Assembly: GCA_016212695.1 (NCBI GenBank)
Contig: JACREX010000028.1
Location: 1-34,815, forward strand
Direction of reading: 5' to 3'
From: Bacteroidia bacterium
GTDB taxonomy: Bacteria > Bacteroidota > Bacteroidia > Bacteroidales > GWF2-35-48
Length of the DNA stretch: 34,815 nucleotides
The notes under the pieces are model-generated. The model made no database searches. It was not told the origin of the DNA and saw nothing but the letters and a program-made list of their open reading frames with translations. Positions within the stretch are counted from its first letter, which is position 1. The number at the start of each line of letters is the position of its first letter. Of the stretch, positions 1-8,412 are shown piece after piece. Made by a program: the position numbers and the translations under genes.

Positions 1-101
1 CAAAGTTCGCAGAGAAATTACGCAAAGTTCACAAGGAAATGTAAACCAAGTATTTATAACTTTGCGTTCTTTGCGATACCTTTGTGCTCTTTGCGGTTAA
101 A
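1..101. repeat. Diverged inverted repeat built from CGCAAAG-type motifs
   Basis: The left part (1-37) and the right part (about 60-101) both consist of variations on GCAAAGTTC or its complement, such as ACTTTGCGTTCTTTGCG, and are roughly inverted around a ~20-nt spacer. Intergenic repeats of this kind are common in Bacteroidota genomes. The left end runs off the window, so the full element cannot be delimited. No coding potential is seen. From 101 to the promoter at 258 there is only AT-rich sequence without a recognisable feature. Confidence 0.5.
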
Positions 102-257
102 TAATTAAGTATTAAACATATAACCCTGCTGAGTAGTTACCTATAACTTGAGCAATTGATTAATATCCTGGGCTCAGAAATATCCGGCTGTTGAAAGTTG
201 ACTATATGCTATAAATCAATCAGTATAAATACTCACAAAAATTTAATTTTAATAACC

Positions 258-286
258 TTGTATATCAGAACATTTTTTTACTTTTG
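258..286 (+). promoter_or_regulatory. Bacteroidota-type promoter (TTG-N18-TACTTTTG)
   Basis: TTG at 258-260 is followed 18 nt later by TACTTTTG at 279-286, which fits the Bacteroidota -33/-7 consensus TTTG and TAnnTTTG. It predicts a transcript start near 292, about 20 nt before the ATG at 311. Because the in-frame TTG at 284 lies inside the -7 box, it cannot be the start codon of the following gene. The promoter of the paralogue at 1689 has the same layout and spacing. Confidence 0.65.
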
Positions 287-310
287 TGTAATTCTTTAAA
301 AACAAATGTT

Positions 311-745
311 ATGAAAAAAATATTACCTGTTAAAAATCTTACAGGGATTTTATTTATTTTGTTTATCTGCAATTTTGTGAATGCCCAGAGCAGAGATATT
401 TCCTTTACATTAGAAGACAGAGACCGCATTATTCAGATAGAAGAAAAACTCAATTCACAGCAGAAAGAAATCGCTTCCCTGCGCAATGAGATGGGCTCCC
501 TGCGCAATGAGATGAAAAGTGAAATTGCATCTCTGCGTAATGATATAGATAGAATATTTATATTGATGTATTTTGTACTTGGTGGACTGTTTGGTCTTAT
601 TGGATTAATTTTTTGGGACCGAAGGTCCTACATTAAGCCGATAAAAGAAGACATTAAGGATTTGCAAAATGCACTTCGCGATTATGCCAAGCGCAAACCT
701 GAACCCGAACTGGCGGATATTCTCCGCTCTCACGGACTCTTATAA
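311..745 (+). CDS. Exported coiled-coil protein with one membrane span (paralogue 1)
   Basis: This 144-residue protein belongs to no family I can name. Residues 1-26 form a signal peptide ending NFVNAQ. Residues 33-80 are a charged coiled-coil segment with a seven-residue repeat (SLRNEM-G, SLRNEM-K, SLRND). A hydrophobic span lies at about 82-101, followed by WDRR and a charged tail ending ELADILRSHGLL. The likely topology is a periplasmic coiled coil, one transmembrane helix and a short cytoplasmic tail. I chose the ATG at 311 because the upstream TTG is part of the -7 box and because the paralogue starts with the same MKKILPVKNL. The first 183 nt match the gene at 1689 with about four differences, and the last 45 nt are identical, while the middle differs. 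The PD-(D/E)XK-like gene starts 22 nt downstream, probably in the same operon. Confidence 0.8.
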   Translation: MKKILPVKNLTGILFILFICNFVNAQSRDISFTLEDRDRIIQIEEKLNSQQKEIASLRNEMGSLRNEMKSEIASLRNDIDRIFILMYFVLGGLFGLIGLIFWDRRSYIKPIKEDIKDLQNALRDYAKRKPEPELADILRSHGLL

Positions 746-767
746 ATATAGAAAATTATTTGATAAC

Positions 768-1337
768 ATGAACACACAACCACAGGAGCAACCAAGTTTT
801 GAAAAAGTCTGGTTAATGTTTCAGAAAACAGACGAAGAGTTTGAGAAAACCAAGCAAATGTTTCGGGAAACAGACGAGAAGTTTCTGAAAACTGACGAGA
901 AGTTAAAAAAACTCGGTGAAATGTATGGAGGACTTTCCAATAACATTGGCGAATCGGCAGAAGACTTCTTTTATTATGGCTTTGAAAAGAAACCGGTGAT
1001 AGGTAAGATACGATTTAAAAATGTAGTGCAGTATATGAAAACCGATAAGATTGAATACGATATTGCGCTCACAAACGGTAAGTATATTGCAATAATTGAA
1101 GTAAAACACAAATTTCACCCAAAGGATATTGATAATTTTATTGCTCACCGTTTATCTTTATTAAGAAAGGAGTTTGCAAAATTTAACCAATGTAAAGTAA
1201 TTGCCTGCATTGCCGGTTTTGTTATTCCAAAAACAACAAGAAAAAAAGCAAACAATGCCGGATTATATATTTTCACTCAATCAGGCGACAATATAAAATC
1301 CTTAAACAACAAAAATTTTAAACCAAAAGAATTTTAA
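768..1337 (+). CDS. PD-(D/E)XK nuclease-like protein of the DUF3782-like type
   Basis: This 189-residue protein has two parts. Residues 10-50 are a helical segment repeating TDE/EKF motifs (QKTDEEFEKT, RETDEKFLKT, DEKLKKLGE). Residues 55-165 look like a compact PD-(D/E)XK fold: a conserved E in GESAEDFF (62-65), D98 in EYDIALTNGKYIAII, and E111-V-K113. That E...D...ExK pattern is typical of the DUF3782-like proteins, which usually have an N-terminal coiled coil. Whether it cuts DNA is not known from the sequence. It has no signal peptide, so it is cytoplasmic. The ATG at 768 is chosen; an upstream extension would overlap the previous gene in another frame. It sits between two copies of a membrane coiled-coil gene and probably shares the promoter at 258. 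Confidence 0.6.
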   Translation: MNTQPQEQPSFEKVWLMFQKTDEEFEKTKQMFRETDEKFLKTDEKLKKLGEMYGGLSNNIGESAEDFFYYGFEKKPVIGKIRFKNVVQYMKTDKIEYDIALTNGKYIAIIEVKHKFHPKDIDNFIAHRLSLLRKEFAKFNQCKVIACIAGFVIPKTTRKKANNAGLYIFTQSGDNIKSLNNKNFKPKEF

Positions 1338-1688
1338 TATGAATTATATTTTTATTAATTGCAGTCTTGTTCTGCTGTGTGTCTTTCAATTCTTTTGCCA
1401 CCATTTTATTTTGGGTAAATTTTAGTGGAGATGGTAAATGGAGTACAGCAGGCACTGGAAGAATTGCGCAGCGAGATGATATGTAAAAACACCCATTCCT
1501 CCCCTGCAACCTTTTCTTATTTTTGCCGGTCTTCTTTTCAAAGTAAATAAAGCATTTCCTGTGTTTTTAACAAAATATTGATAAATGTCATTAGTATAAA
1601 TACTCATTATTTATTTTTTTTTTAACCTTTGTATGTTAAATCGTTTTATTATTTTTGTGTGATTAATTTAAAAATTTTAATAGTAAAT
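1338..1688. other. Intergenic stretch with a possible coiled-coil gene remnant
   Basis: This 351-nt region has no convincing gene. From 1431 a 40-codon open frame begins MVNGVQQALEELRSEM, whose LEELRSEM is reminiscent of the LRNEM coiled coil of the flanking paralogues, so it could be a decayed fragment, but the match is short. The stretch from about 1577 onward resembles the DNA upstream of the gene at 311 (shared AGTATAAATACTCA and the same promoter layout). This shows that the duplication included the promoter. Confidence 0.35.
1628..1657 (+). promoter_or_regulatory. Bacteroidota-type promoter (TTTG-N18-TATTTTTG)
   Basis: TTTG at 1628-1631 and TATTTTTG at 1650-1657 are separated by 18 nt, a full match to the Bacteroidota -33/-7 consensus. 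It predicts a transcript start near 1664, 25 nt before the ATG at 1689. The spacing and flanks copy the promoter at 258-286. Confidence 0.65.
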
Positions 1689-2129
1689 ATGAAAAAAATA
1701 TTACCTGTTAAAAATCTCACTGTGATTTTATTTATTTTGTTTATCTGCAATTTTGTGAATGCCCAGAGCAGAGATATTTCCTTTACATTAGAAGACAGAG
1801 ACCGCATTATTCAGATAGAAGAAAAACTCAATTCACAGCAAAAAGAAATCGCTTCCCTGCGCAATGAGATGAACACCCGTTTTGAATCCCAGCAGCAGCA
1901 AATCAATGACCTGAAAACATTGTTCTACTGGGGCTTTGGCATCATGATGTCATTAATGCTCTTCCTGTTTGGCTTTATTATATGGGACAGAAGAACCGCC
2001 ATGGAACCATTGCGGAAACAAACCACTAAAGTATCGGAGCAAACGCAGACACTGATTTTTACCCTGCGCGAATATTCCAAAAAACAGCCCGAACTGGCGG
2101 ATATTCTCCGCTCTCACGGACTCTTATAA
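1689..2129 (+). CDS. Exported coiled-coil protein with one membrane span (paralogue 2)
   Basis: This 146-residue paralogue of the gene at 311 has the same signal peptide (1-26), the same DISFTLEDRDRIIQIEEKL coiled-coil start and the same last 12 residues (ELADILRSHGLL). Its middle is different: residues 62-77 are NTRFESQQQQINDLKT, the hydrophobic span is at about 78-98 (LFYWGFGIMMSLMLFLFGF), and the tail carries PLRKQTTKVSEQTQTL. WDRR after the span is kept. The ATG at 1689 is preferred over in-frame upstream codons because these overlap the promoter. The next gene starts 66 nt downstream without a clear promoter of its own, so read-through into the large surface protein is possible. The function is unknown. 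Confidence 0.8.
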   Translation: MKKILPVKNLTVILFILFICNFVNAQSRDISFTLEDRDRIIQIEEKLNSQQKEIASLRNEMNTRFESQQQQINDLKTLFYWGFGIMMSLMLFLFGFIIWDRRTAMEPLRKQTTKVSEQTQTLIFTLREYSKKQPELADILRSHGLL

Positions 2130-2195
2130 ATAAATAAAAGATTTAGGATTTTAGAATTTTAAAAATAAAACATCAAATATTTAAAATTTAATGTT

Positions 2196-5100
2196 ATGAA
2201 AAAGATATTTTTAGTCGTAATAATTATCAGCATTTTTTCTTCCGTGTTATATTCTCAAACAGATGGCGATTATCGTTCCTTTGCAACTGGTAATTGGAAT
2301 GCAACAGGCACCTGGCAGGTATATAGTGGTGGCAGTTGGACACCTGCTTCGGCAACACCTACCAGCGCTGATGGTGCTATAACAATTTTAAATACTCATG
2401 TTGTTACCGTAACAGTAGATGTAACTGTTGATCAGGTAACAATAAATAGCGGTGGTACAATAACCATTAGTTCTGGACAAATATTAACATTGGCTAACGG
2501 AACCGGTGATGAAATAACAGTTGCCAGTGGTGGTATATTAGATATACAAGGCACTCTTGCATTTGGTGGCATTCCAAACAGAACTGTTCAAGTTTCAGGT
2601 ACTTTAAAAAATAGTGGTTCTATCACTACACCTACTGCAGCCAAACTGTTTTTCCTTTCAGGCAGTTTTTACGAACATTTATTTACAACAACGAATGGTA
2701 CTATTCCTACTGCTTCGTGGAATTCTACCTCTACGTGTACAATATCAGGTTACACAACTAATACAACTGCTCCCGCAGGTCTATCACAAACATTTGGTAA
2801 TTTCACTTGGAATTGTGCATCTCAAACATCAACTATATCTTTCACCGGCCTTTTAACTACGGTTACAGGAAATTTAACTATTACCAGTACAGGGACGGGT
2901 GTTTTCTATTTAACAACTACGACTGATTTTACCTTAAATGTAACCGGTAATGTAGCTTGTAATGGTGGTACTTTTGGCATTAATGAAACCACTGGAATTG
3001 GAATAGTTAATGTTACCGGTAATTTTTCAATGACAAACAACGCTTACCTACAGTTAGCAGTTGATGGTAATGTAACTATGAATATTACCGGTACTATCAC
3101 TATATCAGGTGTGGGTGCGCCTACTCTTGATTTTTCGGCTGGTCTGGGTACAGGCACAATTAATTTACAAAGTGGTTTTACCTGTTCTGCCGCAACTGCT
3201 TCTATAACAAACTCAATTGCTGTTGCCGGAAGAGCTGTTTTTAACTTTTCTGGTACGGCAAATCAAGCTTATTCTATTACCCCAGCCCTTGGTACTGCCA
3301 TAATTAATTTTACAGTAAATGCAAGCGCTATCGTAAGTATAGATAATACCAATAAAATTGATGGAGCGGGAACTTTTACTCTTGCATCTGCCGGCACTCT
3401 TAAAATTGGTTCAACCGCAGGTATAGTGAGTGCAGGCGCTTCAGGAAACATCCAGAACACTGGAACAAGAACTTTTAATATAGCCGGTAATTACGAGTAT
3501 AACGGCACAGCAGCGCAGGTAACAGGTAATGCGCTACCCGCAACGGTTAATAATTTAACAACCAATAATGCTGCGGGAGTCACATTCTCTGCTGCTGTTG
3601 CAGTAAGTGGCAATTTAAGTGTTTCTTCCGGTTCCCTGAGTAATGGCGGCTTTGCCATTACGGGTACTGCAGGAGGCGCTCTTTCGGTAGCTGCTGCAAG
3701 CACTTTAACACTTACAAGCACATCTGCCTTTCCCGCCTCATTCGGCACTAATACATTAAATGCAACTTCAACTGTTAATTATGCAGGGACCGCGCAAGCA
3801 ATTGCCACTCAAACTTACGGTCATTTAACTTTATCAGGAAGTGGCACAAAAACTCTTGCTGCAACAACATCTGTTGCAGGTAATTTATCAACAAATGGAG
3901 TAACTGTGGCTACAGCAGGTTATACTTTAAATATTACGAGTAATTACACGAATGCCGGCGCTACAACTTACTCTGGTGGAGGTACTTTAGCTCTTACCGG
4001 TAATTTCACTAATAGCAATACACTGGATATTGGAACTACAGCTTTTAATGTTGCAGGAAACTGGATAAATAACAGTACATTTACTGCTAATTCAGGCACT
4101 GTTACCTTCAATGGCTCTACTACTTTGAGCGGTAGTTCTACTACATCTTTTAATAATGTAACCATTTCCAATACTCTTACCGGGGTTTCTTCCGGAAATT
4201 TTAATGTTGCCGGAACCTTTACAAACAATGGAACCTTTACACATAATAGCGGCACGGTTACTTTTACAGGTATTGACAAAAGCATTACAGGTTCAGCTAC
4301 CACTACTTTTAATAATTTAACCACCAATATTACCGGCGATGGGAAAATCATTATTCCTTCAGGTAAATCTGCTACCGTTTCAGGAACCTTAACAATTGGT
4401 TCAACTGATACATTAATGGTTGATGTGTCATCTGGCGGAGTTAATGGCTCATTAATTACAAATGGATCAATTATTAATAATGGTACATGCAAACTAAAAA
4501 CAGCAATTTCAAGTGGTAAGTGGCATTGTGTATCTTCTGCCGTTTCAAGTATTAATATTGAAACTGTGTTTGATAATCCTACCACAAATGGAAGAAAATA
4601 TTATCTTGAAACAGAAGCTGTAAATTATTGGCAACCATCAGCAAACCCAAGTCTTCATACAGGTAATATGAATGTTGGGCAGGGATACTATATTTATTAT
4701 GGAAGTAATAAATATGAAAGATATTCAGGTACTTTTAACAATGCGAATGCATCGCCGGCTATTACTTATGGTGTGAGAAACTGGAACCTTGTAGGAAACC
4801 CTTTCCCATGTGCTATTAGCTGGGCCACAGTATATGCAAGCACAGCGAATGTTGATGGGTCAATACAAATCAGAAACGGAACTTCTTGGACAGTAATCAG
4901 TCAACTTGATGGTAGTCCTTACGTTCAACCCGGCCAGGGATTCTTCGTGAAAGCCAGCGCAGGAAGCCCCACAATTACAATTGGAACTTCTGCAAGACTC
5001 CATAATGCCAGTGGTACTTTTTTGAAAACAACTTCTCCTTATACTTATTTAACCTTGAAAGTTTCATCGGGTAGTTTAAATTCCATTACTCGGTTTTTCT

Positions 5101-8100
5101 TTTTGAATGATGCAACTAATGATTTTGATCATCCTTATGATGCTGACAAATTATGGGACGATAATCCGAATGTACCTGAATTGTTTTCAATATCAGCGCA
5201 AAGCGATACATTAGCGCTTAACGCTTTACCCATTATAACAAATGACCTCGTTATTCCGCTTGGCATTAACGCCAGTCTGCCTGGCGCATATACTTTAAAT
5301 GCTGAAGAGATTTTAAATTTTGATTCTACTATAGAAATTTACTTAGAAGATGTTATTACTTCAACAATAACAAACCTGAGAACCACTCCTGACTATACTT
5401 TTACTATCTCATCGCCTGCAATAAAAGATTTATCAAGATTTAATCTCAGGTTTTCTTTAACAACCCCACCGGTAATTACCCAGGATATTTCTGCATTAAC
5501 TAAATGCGAGGGTGAAACAGTTTCACTTACAGTAACTGCTACAGGCTCTCCTGCTCCTACCTATCAGTGGTATGGCCCCGTAGGAGAATTAACCGGAGAG
5601 ACAAATAATATTTTATCATTTAGCTCCGTTTCTGCGAGCGATGCAGGCGATTACTATTGTGTGGTTACAAACTCTTATGGCGCCGTACAAAGCGCAAATG
5701 CCACCCTCACTGTGAATACACCGGTTGCCGTTACCACCCACCCGGCCTCAGAAACTAAATGCGAGGGTGAAAACATTTCATTATCTGTTTCTGCTACCGG
5801 CACAAACCCTGCCTATCAATGGCAAAAAGACGGTATTGATATTACCGGAGCCAATGAAGGTTCCTATAACATTTCTTCTTCGCAATCAACGGATGCGGGA
5901 ATCTATACCTGTGTCATCTCAAATATATGCAATACAGTTACTACAAACGAAGCAGTTGTTGTTGTTAACGCCTATCCTGTTGTTGATATGGGCAGCGATA
6001 TCACAGAATGCGAAGGTACTCCTGTTATACTGCATGCGGGAAATCCGGGCGCCGCATACCTTTGGAACGACCTTTCGGCAAATGAAGAACTCAATGTTAC
6101 CTTTTCAGGTATTTATTCTGTGAATGTTACCAAAGACGGCTGCTCTGCTTCCGATGAAATTTTTGTGACCATTAACCCGCTTCCTGTCGTAAATCTTGGC
6201 AATGATATCACTATGTGCGAAGGTACGTCTGTCGCGCTGCATGCCGGAAATCCTGGCGCTGCATACCTGTGGAACGACCTTTCGGCAAACGAAGAACTCG
6301 ATGTTACTGCCTCGGGTATTTATTCTGTGAATGTAACCAAAGACGGCTGTTCATCATCCGATGAAATTTCAGTAACCATTAATCCTTTTCCTATCGTTAA
6401 CTTAGGCAATGACATCACGGCGTGCGAAGGTACGCCTGTCACCTTAGATGCCGGAAATCCGGGCGCCGCATACCTGTGGAACGACCTTTCGGCAAATGAA
6501 GAACTTGATGTTACAGCTTCGGGTATTTATTCTGTGAATGTTACCAAAGACGGTTGCTCAGCTTCCGATCAGATAAATGTAATTATTAAGCCTGCGCCTT
6601 ACGTGGAACTTGGCAATGATGTTTTTGTTTGCAACGGATCATCCGTTACACTTGATGCAGGTTATACAACCGGAAATTCTTACAACTGGAGCAATGGCCA
6701 GCATTACCAGGTTATTCATCCCATAACAGGCGGTTTATATTCTGTAACCGTTACCGGGGAAAACGGGTGTAATTCTACAGATCAGGTAAATGTTACCTTT
6801 AATCAAAATCCTGTGGTCGCTTTAGGCAATGATATATCCGTATGCGAAGGAACTCTTGTAACGTTGGATGCAGGAAATACAGGCTCTGCTTATGTTTGGA
6901 ATACACAGGAAACAACACAGACAATTTCTCCCGTTGTTTCAGGAATTTATTCCGTTGATGTATCTCAGAACGGATGCACAGGACAAAGTTCCATAACAGT
7001 AACATTCAAACCAAATCCTGTGATTGACTTAGGCATGGATATCAGTGTATGCTCCGGCGCTCAGGTTACGCTTGATGCAGGTTATATCAATGGGAACGCC
7101 TACCTCTGGAGCAACAATTCTCATAATGAAATCATACACCCGACAGAAAGCGGCGCCTACAGCGTTACCGTTACAAACAACGGATGCAGCGGAACAGATG
7201 CTGTTAATGTGGCGATCAATCCATTACCCGTGGTAAACCTCGGCAGCAACCAGTTTGTTTGCGAGGGGACTAATGTTATTCTCGATGCCGGAAATACCGG
7301 CGCAACTTATCTCTGGAATGACGGATCAACAAACCAACAACTCACTGCTACTGCTACTGCCGCTTATTCCGTTGCTGTAACTGATATCAATGGCTGTACA
7401 AGTTATGATGAAGTAATCATTACTTTCAAACCTTTGCCGGTAGTTGATCTTGGCCAGGATGTCGTTACCTGCGAAGGGACAAATATCGCGCTTGACGCAG
7501 GTTATATTTCAGGCAATACATATACATGGAGCACAGGCTCGCATTACCAGACAATCACTGTTACCGAATCGGGAACTTATACCGTTACCGTTTCAAATAA
7601 CGGATGTGAGAACAACGACCAGTTGAGTTTAACCGTAAACCCGCTGCCCCAGGTTGAACTTGGACCGGATACTGTGATTTGTCAGGGTTGTTCTGTTACG
7701 CTCAATGCCGGAAATGCAGGCAGCGCCTATTTATGGTCAACCGGCGACTCAGTTCAGACGATCACGGTTTCAACAGCAGGAATTTATACAGTAACGGTTA
7801 CATCGCCTGAAGGATGTTCTGCCGGCGATCAGATATCAGTCAGTGTGGCAACAGAAATAAATACCTTAACTGATAATTCCGGGATCAGCATTTATCCGAA
7901 TCCTGCTTCTGATAAAATTCAGATATCCGGAAACAAAGCAAACAGCATTATAGAAATAACAGATTTAACGGGTAAAATACTAATACATTTTGTTGCAGAT
8001 AAAGATCGAACAAATATTGATATTTCGAAGTTGAGCAATGGTATATATCTTGTAAAAATAATTTCGGATAAAGTTGCAGTCTATAAGATCGTTAAAAATT

Positions 8101-8102
8101 AG
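2196..8102 (+). CDS. Large T9SS-exported surface protein with beta-strand repeats, Ig-like domains and a nine-copy 69-residue repeat
   Basis: This is a 1968-residue protein of the Bacteroidota surface-adhesin type. Residues 1-20 are a signal peptide (ending VLYSQ). Residues about 30-770 are Ser/Thr/Gly/Asn-rich beta-strand repeats of the filamentous type (recurring VTGNLT, AGNFTN, GTVTFNG). Residues about 775-960 hold a WNLVGNPFP segment, seen in many T9SS cargo proteins. Two Ig-like domains follow (about 1090-1260), each with KCEG and an AGxYxC motif. Nine ~69-residue repeats span 1261-1887. A T9SS type A sorting domain closes it (1897-1968, ISIYPNPASD to the end), so the protein is expected to cross the outer membrane and be anchored or released at the surface. 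The start MKKIFLVV gives a clean signal peptide. The stop lies 5 nt before the PqqD-like gene, so co-transcription with the peptide cluster is possible. The ligand is unknown. Confidence 0.9.
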   Translation: MKKIFLVVIIISIFSSVLYSQTDGDYRSFATGNWNATGTWQVYSGGSWTPASATPTSADGAITILNTHVVTVTVDVTVDQVTINSGGTITISSGQILTLANGTGDEITVASGGILDIQGTLAFGGIPNRTVQVSGTLKNSGSITTPTAAKLFFLSGSFYEHLFTTTNGTIPTASWNSTSTCTISGYTTNTTAPAGLSQTFGNFTWNCASQTSTISFTGLLTTVTGNLTITSTGTGVFYLTTTTDFTLNVTGNVACNGGTFGINETTGIGIVNVTGNFSMTNNAYLQLAVDGNVTMNITGTITISGVGAPTLDFSAGLGTGTINLQSGFTCSAATASITNSIAVAGRAVFNFSGTANQAYSITPALGTAIINFTVNASAIVSIDNTNKIDGAGTFTLASAGTLKIGSTAGIVSAGASGNIQNTGTRTFNIAGNYEYNGTAAQVTGNALPATVNNLTTNNAAGVTFSAAVAVSGNLSVSSGSLSNGGFAITGTAGGALSVAAASTLTLTSTSAFPASFGTNTLNATSTVNYAGTAQAIATQTYGHLTLSGSGTKTLAATTSVAGNLSTNGVTVATAGYTLNITSNYTNAGATTYSGGGTLALTGNFTNSNTLDIGTTAFNVAGNWINNSTFTANSGTVTFNGSTTLSGSSTTSFNNVTISNTLTGVSSGNFNVAGTFTNNGTFTHNSGTVTFTGIDKSITGSATTTFNNLTTNITGDGKIIIPSGKSATVSGTLTIGSTDTLMVDVSSGGVNGSLITNGSIINNGTCKLKTAISSGKWHCVSSAVSSINIETVFDNPTTNGRKYYLETEAVNYWQPSANPSLHTGNMNVGQGYYIYYGSNKYERYSGTFNNANASPAITYGVRNWNLVGNPFPCAISWATVYASTANVDGSIQIRNGTSWTVISQLDGSPYVQPGQGFFVKASAGSPTITIGTSARLHNASGTFLKTTSPYTYLTLKVSSGSLNSITRFFFLNDATNDFDHPYDADKLWDDNPNVPELFSISAQSDTLALNALPIITNDLVIPLGINASLPGAYTLNAEEILNFDSTIEIYLEDVITSTITNLRTTPDYTFTISSPAIKDLSRFNLRFSLTTPPVITQDISALTKCEGETVSLTVTATGSPAPTYQWYGPVGELTGETNNILSFSSVSASDAGDYYCVVTNSYGAVQSANATLTVNTPVAVTTHPASETKCEGENISLSVSATGTNPAYQWQKDGIDITGANEGSYNISSSQSTDAGIYTCVISNICNTVTTNEAVVVVNAYPVVDMGSDITECEGTPVILHAGNPGAAYLWNDLSANEELNVTFSGIYSVNVTKDGCSASDEIFVTINPLPVVNLGNDITMCEGTSVALHAGNPGAAYLWNDLSANEELDVTASGIYSVNVTKDGCSSSDEISVTINPFPIVNLGNDITACEGTPVTLDAGNPGAAYLWNDLSANEELDVTASGIYSVNVTKDGCSASDQINVIIKPAPYVELGNDVFVCNGSSVTLDAGYTTGNSYNWSNGQHYQVIHPITGGLYSVTVTGENGCNSTDQVNVTFNQNPVVALGNDISVCEGTLVTLDAGNTGSAYVWNTQETTQTISPVVSGIYSVDVSQNGCTGQSSITVTFKPNPVIDLGMDISVCSGAQVTLDAGYINGNAYLWSNNSHNEIIHPTESGAYSVTVTNNGCSGTDAVNVAINPLPVVNLGSNQFVCEGTNVILDAGNTGATYLWNDGSTNQQLTATATAAYSVAVTDINGCTSYDEVIITFKPLPVVDLGQDVVTCEGTNIALDAGYISGNTYTWSTGSHYQTITVTESGTYTVTVSNNGCENNDQLSLTVNPLPQVELGPDTVICQGCSVTLNAGNAGSAYLWSTGDSVQTITVSTAGIYTVTVTSPEGCSAGDQISVSVATEINTLTDNSGISIYPNPASDKIQISGNKANSIIEITDLTGKILIHFVADKDRTNIDISKLSNGIYLVKIISDKVAVYKIVKN
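5976..7856 (+). repeat. Nine tandem ~69-residue repeats inside the surface protein gene
   Basis: Each unit reads roughly P-x-V-x-L-G-x-D-x-x-x-C-E-G-T-x-V-x-L-D-A-G, then AYLW, then SGIYSVxVT, then NGCS and a short linker. Two Cys per unit (CEG and GC) could form one disulfide each. Copies 1-3 are nearly identical at the protein level (shared NPGAAYLWNDLSANEEL) and highly similar in DNA, while copies 4-9 are diverged. This points to a recent local expansion at the N-terminal side of the array. Short-read assemblies may collapse or miscount copies 1-3. Confidence 0.85.
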
Positions 8103-8107
8103 ACCTG

Positions 8108-8389
8108 ATGGACATTTTAGCGAAAATCTATAATAAAAAAAATAACTTGGTTTCGCGTAAAATCGGCGATGAGTATATCCTTGTCCCTATAATAAATAAT
8201 ATAGCAGAAATGGACAAGGTGTACACTCTGAATGAAGTCGGGGCATTCATCTGGGATAATATAGACGGTAAAAACAATATCAGGCAGATTATACATTCGG
8301 TTACCTCTGAGTTCGATGTAGACGAAGTTACCGCAACTGCTGATGTGACTGAGTTTATTAAAATGATGGAAAATATTATTATTAATTAA
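8108..8389 (+). CDS. PqqD-like peptide chaperone / RiPP recognition element protein
   Basis: This 93-residue protein matches the PqqD family pattern: an N-terminal beta hairpin (LVSRKIGDEYILVPI), then MDKVYTLNEVGAFIWDNIDG and an IRQIIHSVTSEFDVDE helix pair. The features L-N-x-x-G-x-x-I-W and the F-D-V-D/E segment are typical of stand-alone PqqD proteins and of lasso B1 proteins. In these families the domain binds the leader of a ribosomal precursor peptide and hands it to a modifying enzyme. The length (about 90) is normal. The gene starts 5 nt after the stop of the surface protein gene and ends 23 nt before the candidate precursor. The family call is solid; the partner assignment is inferred from gene order. 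Confidence 0.8.
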   Translation: MDILAKIYNKKNNLVSRKIGDEYILVPIINNIAEMDKVYTLNEVGAFIWDNIDGKNNIRQIIHSVTSEFDVDEVTATADVTEFIKMMENIIIN

Positions 8390-8412
8390 ATTTATTTATA
8401 AATTTGCAGTTT

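Noticed and set aside
284-310. In-frame TTG at 284 as start of the first coiled-coil gene
   Set aside because: It lies inside the TACTTTTG -7 box and the paralogue starts at the equivalent of 311.
669-767. N-terminal extension of the PD-(D/E)XK-like protein
   Set aside because: It would overlap the previous gene's 3' end in another frame; residues there have no family similarity and an ATG at 768 fits.
1340-1426. Short hydrophobic open frame after the PD-(D/E)XK-like gene
   Set aside because: 28 codons, AT-rich, no start signal or homology recognised; likely chance.
3968-4585. Long minus-strand open frame inside the surface protein gene (and smaller ones at 3269 and 3491)
   Set aside because: Antisense shadow of Thr/Gly/Asn-rich repeat codons; no start context and repetitive low-complexity translation.
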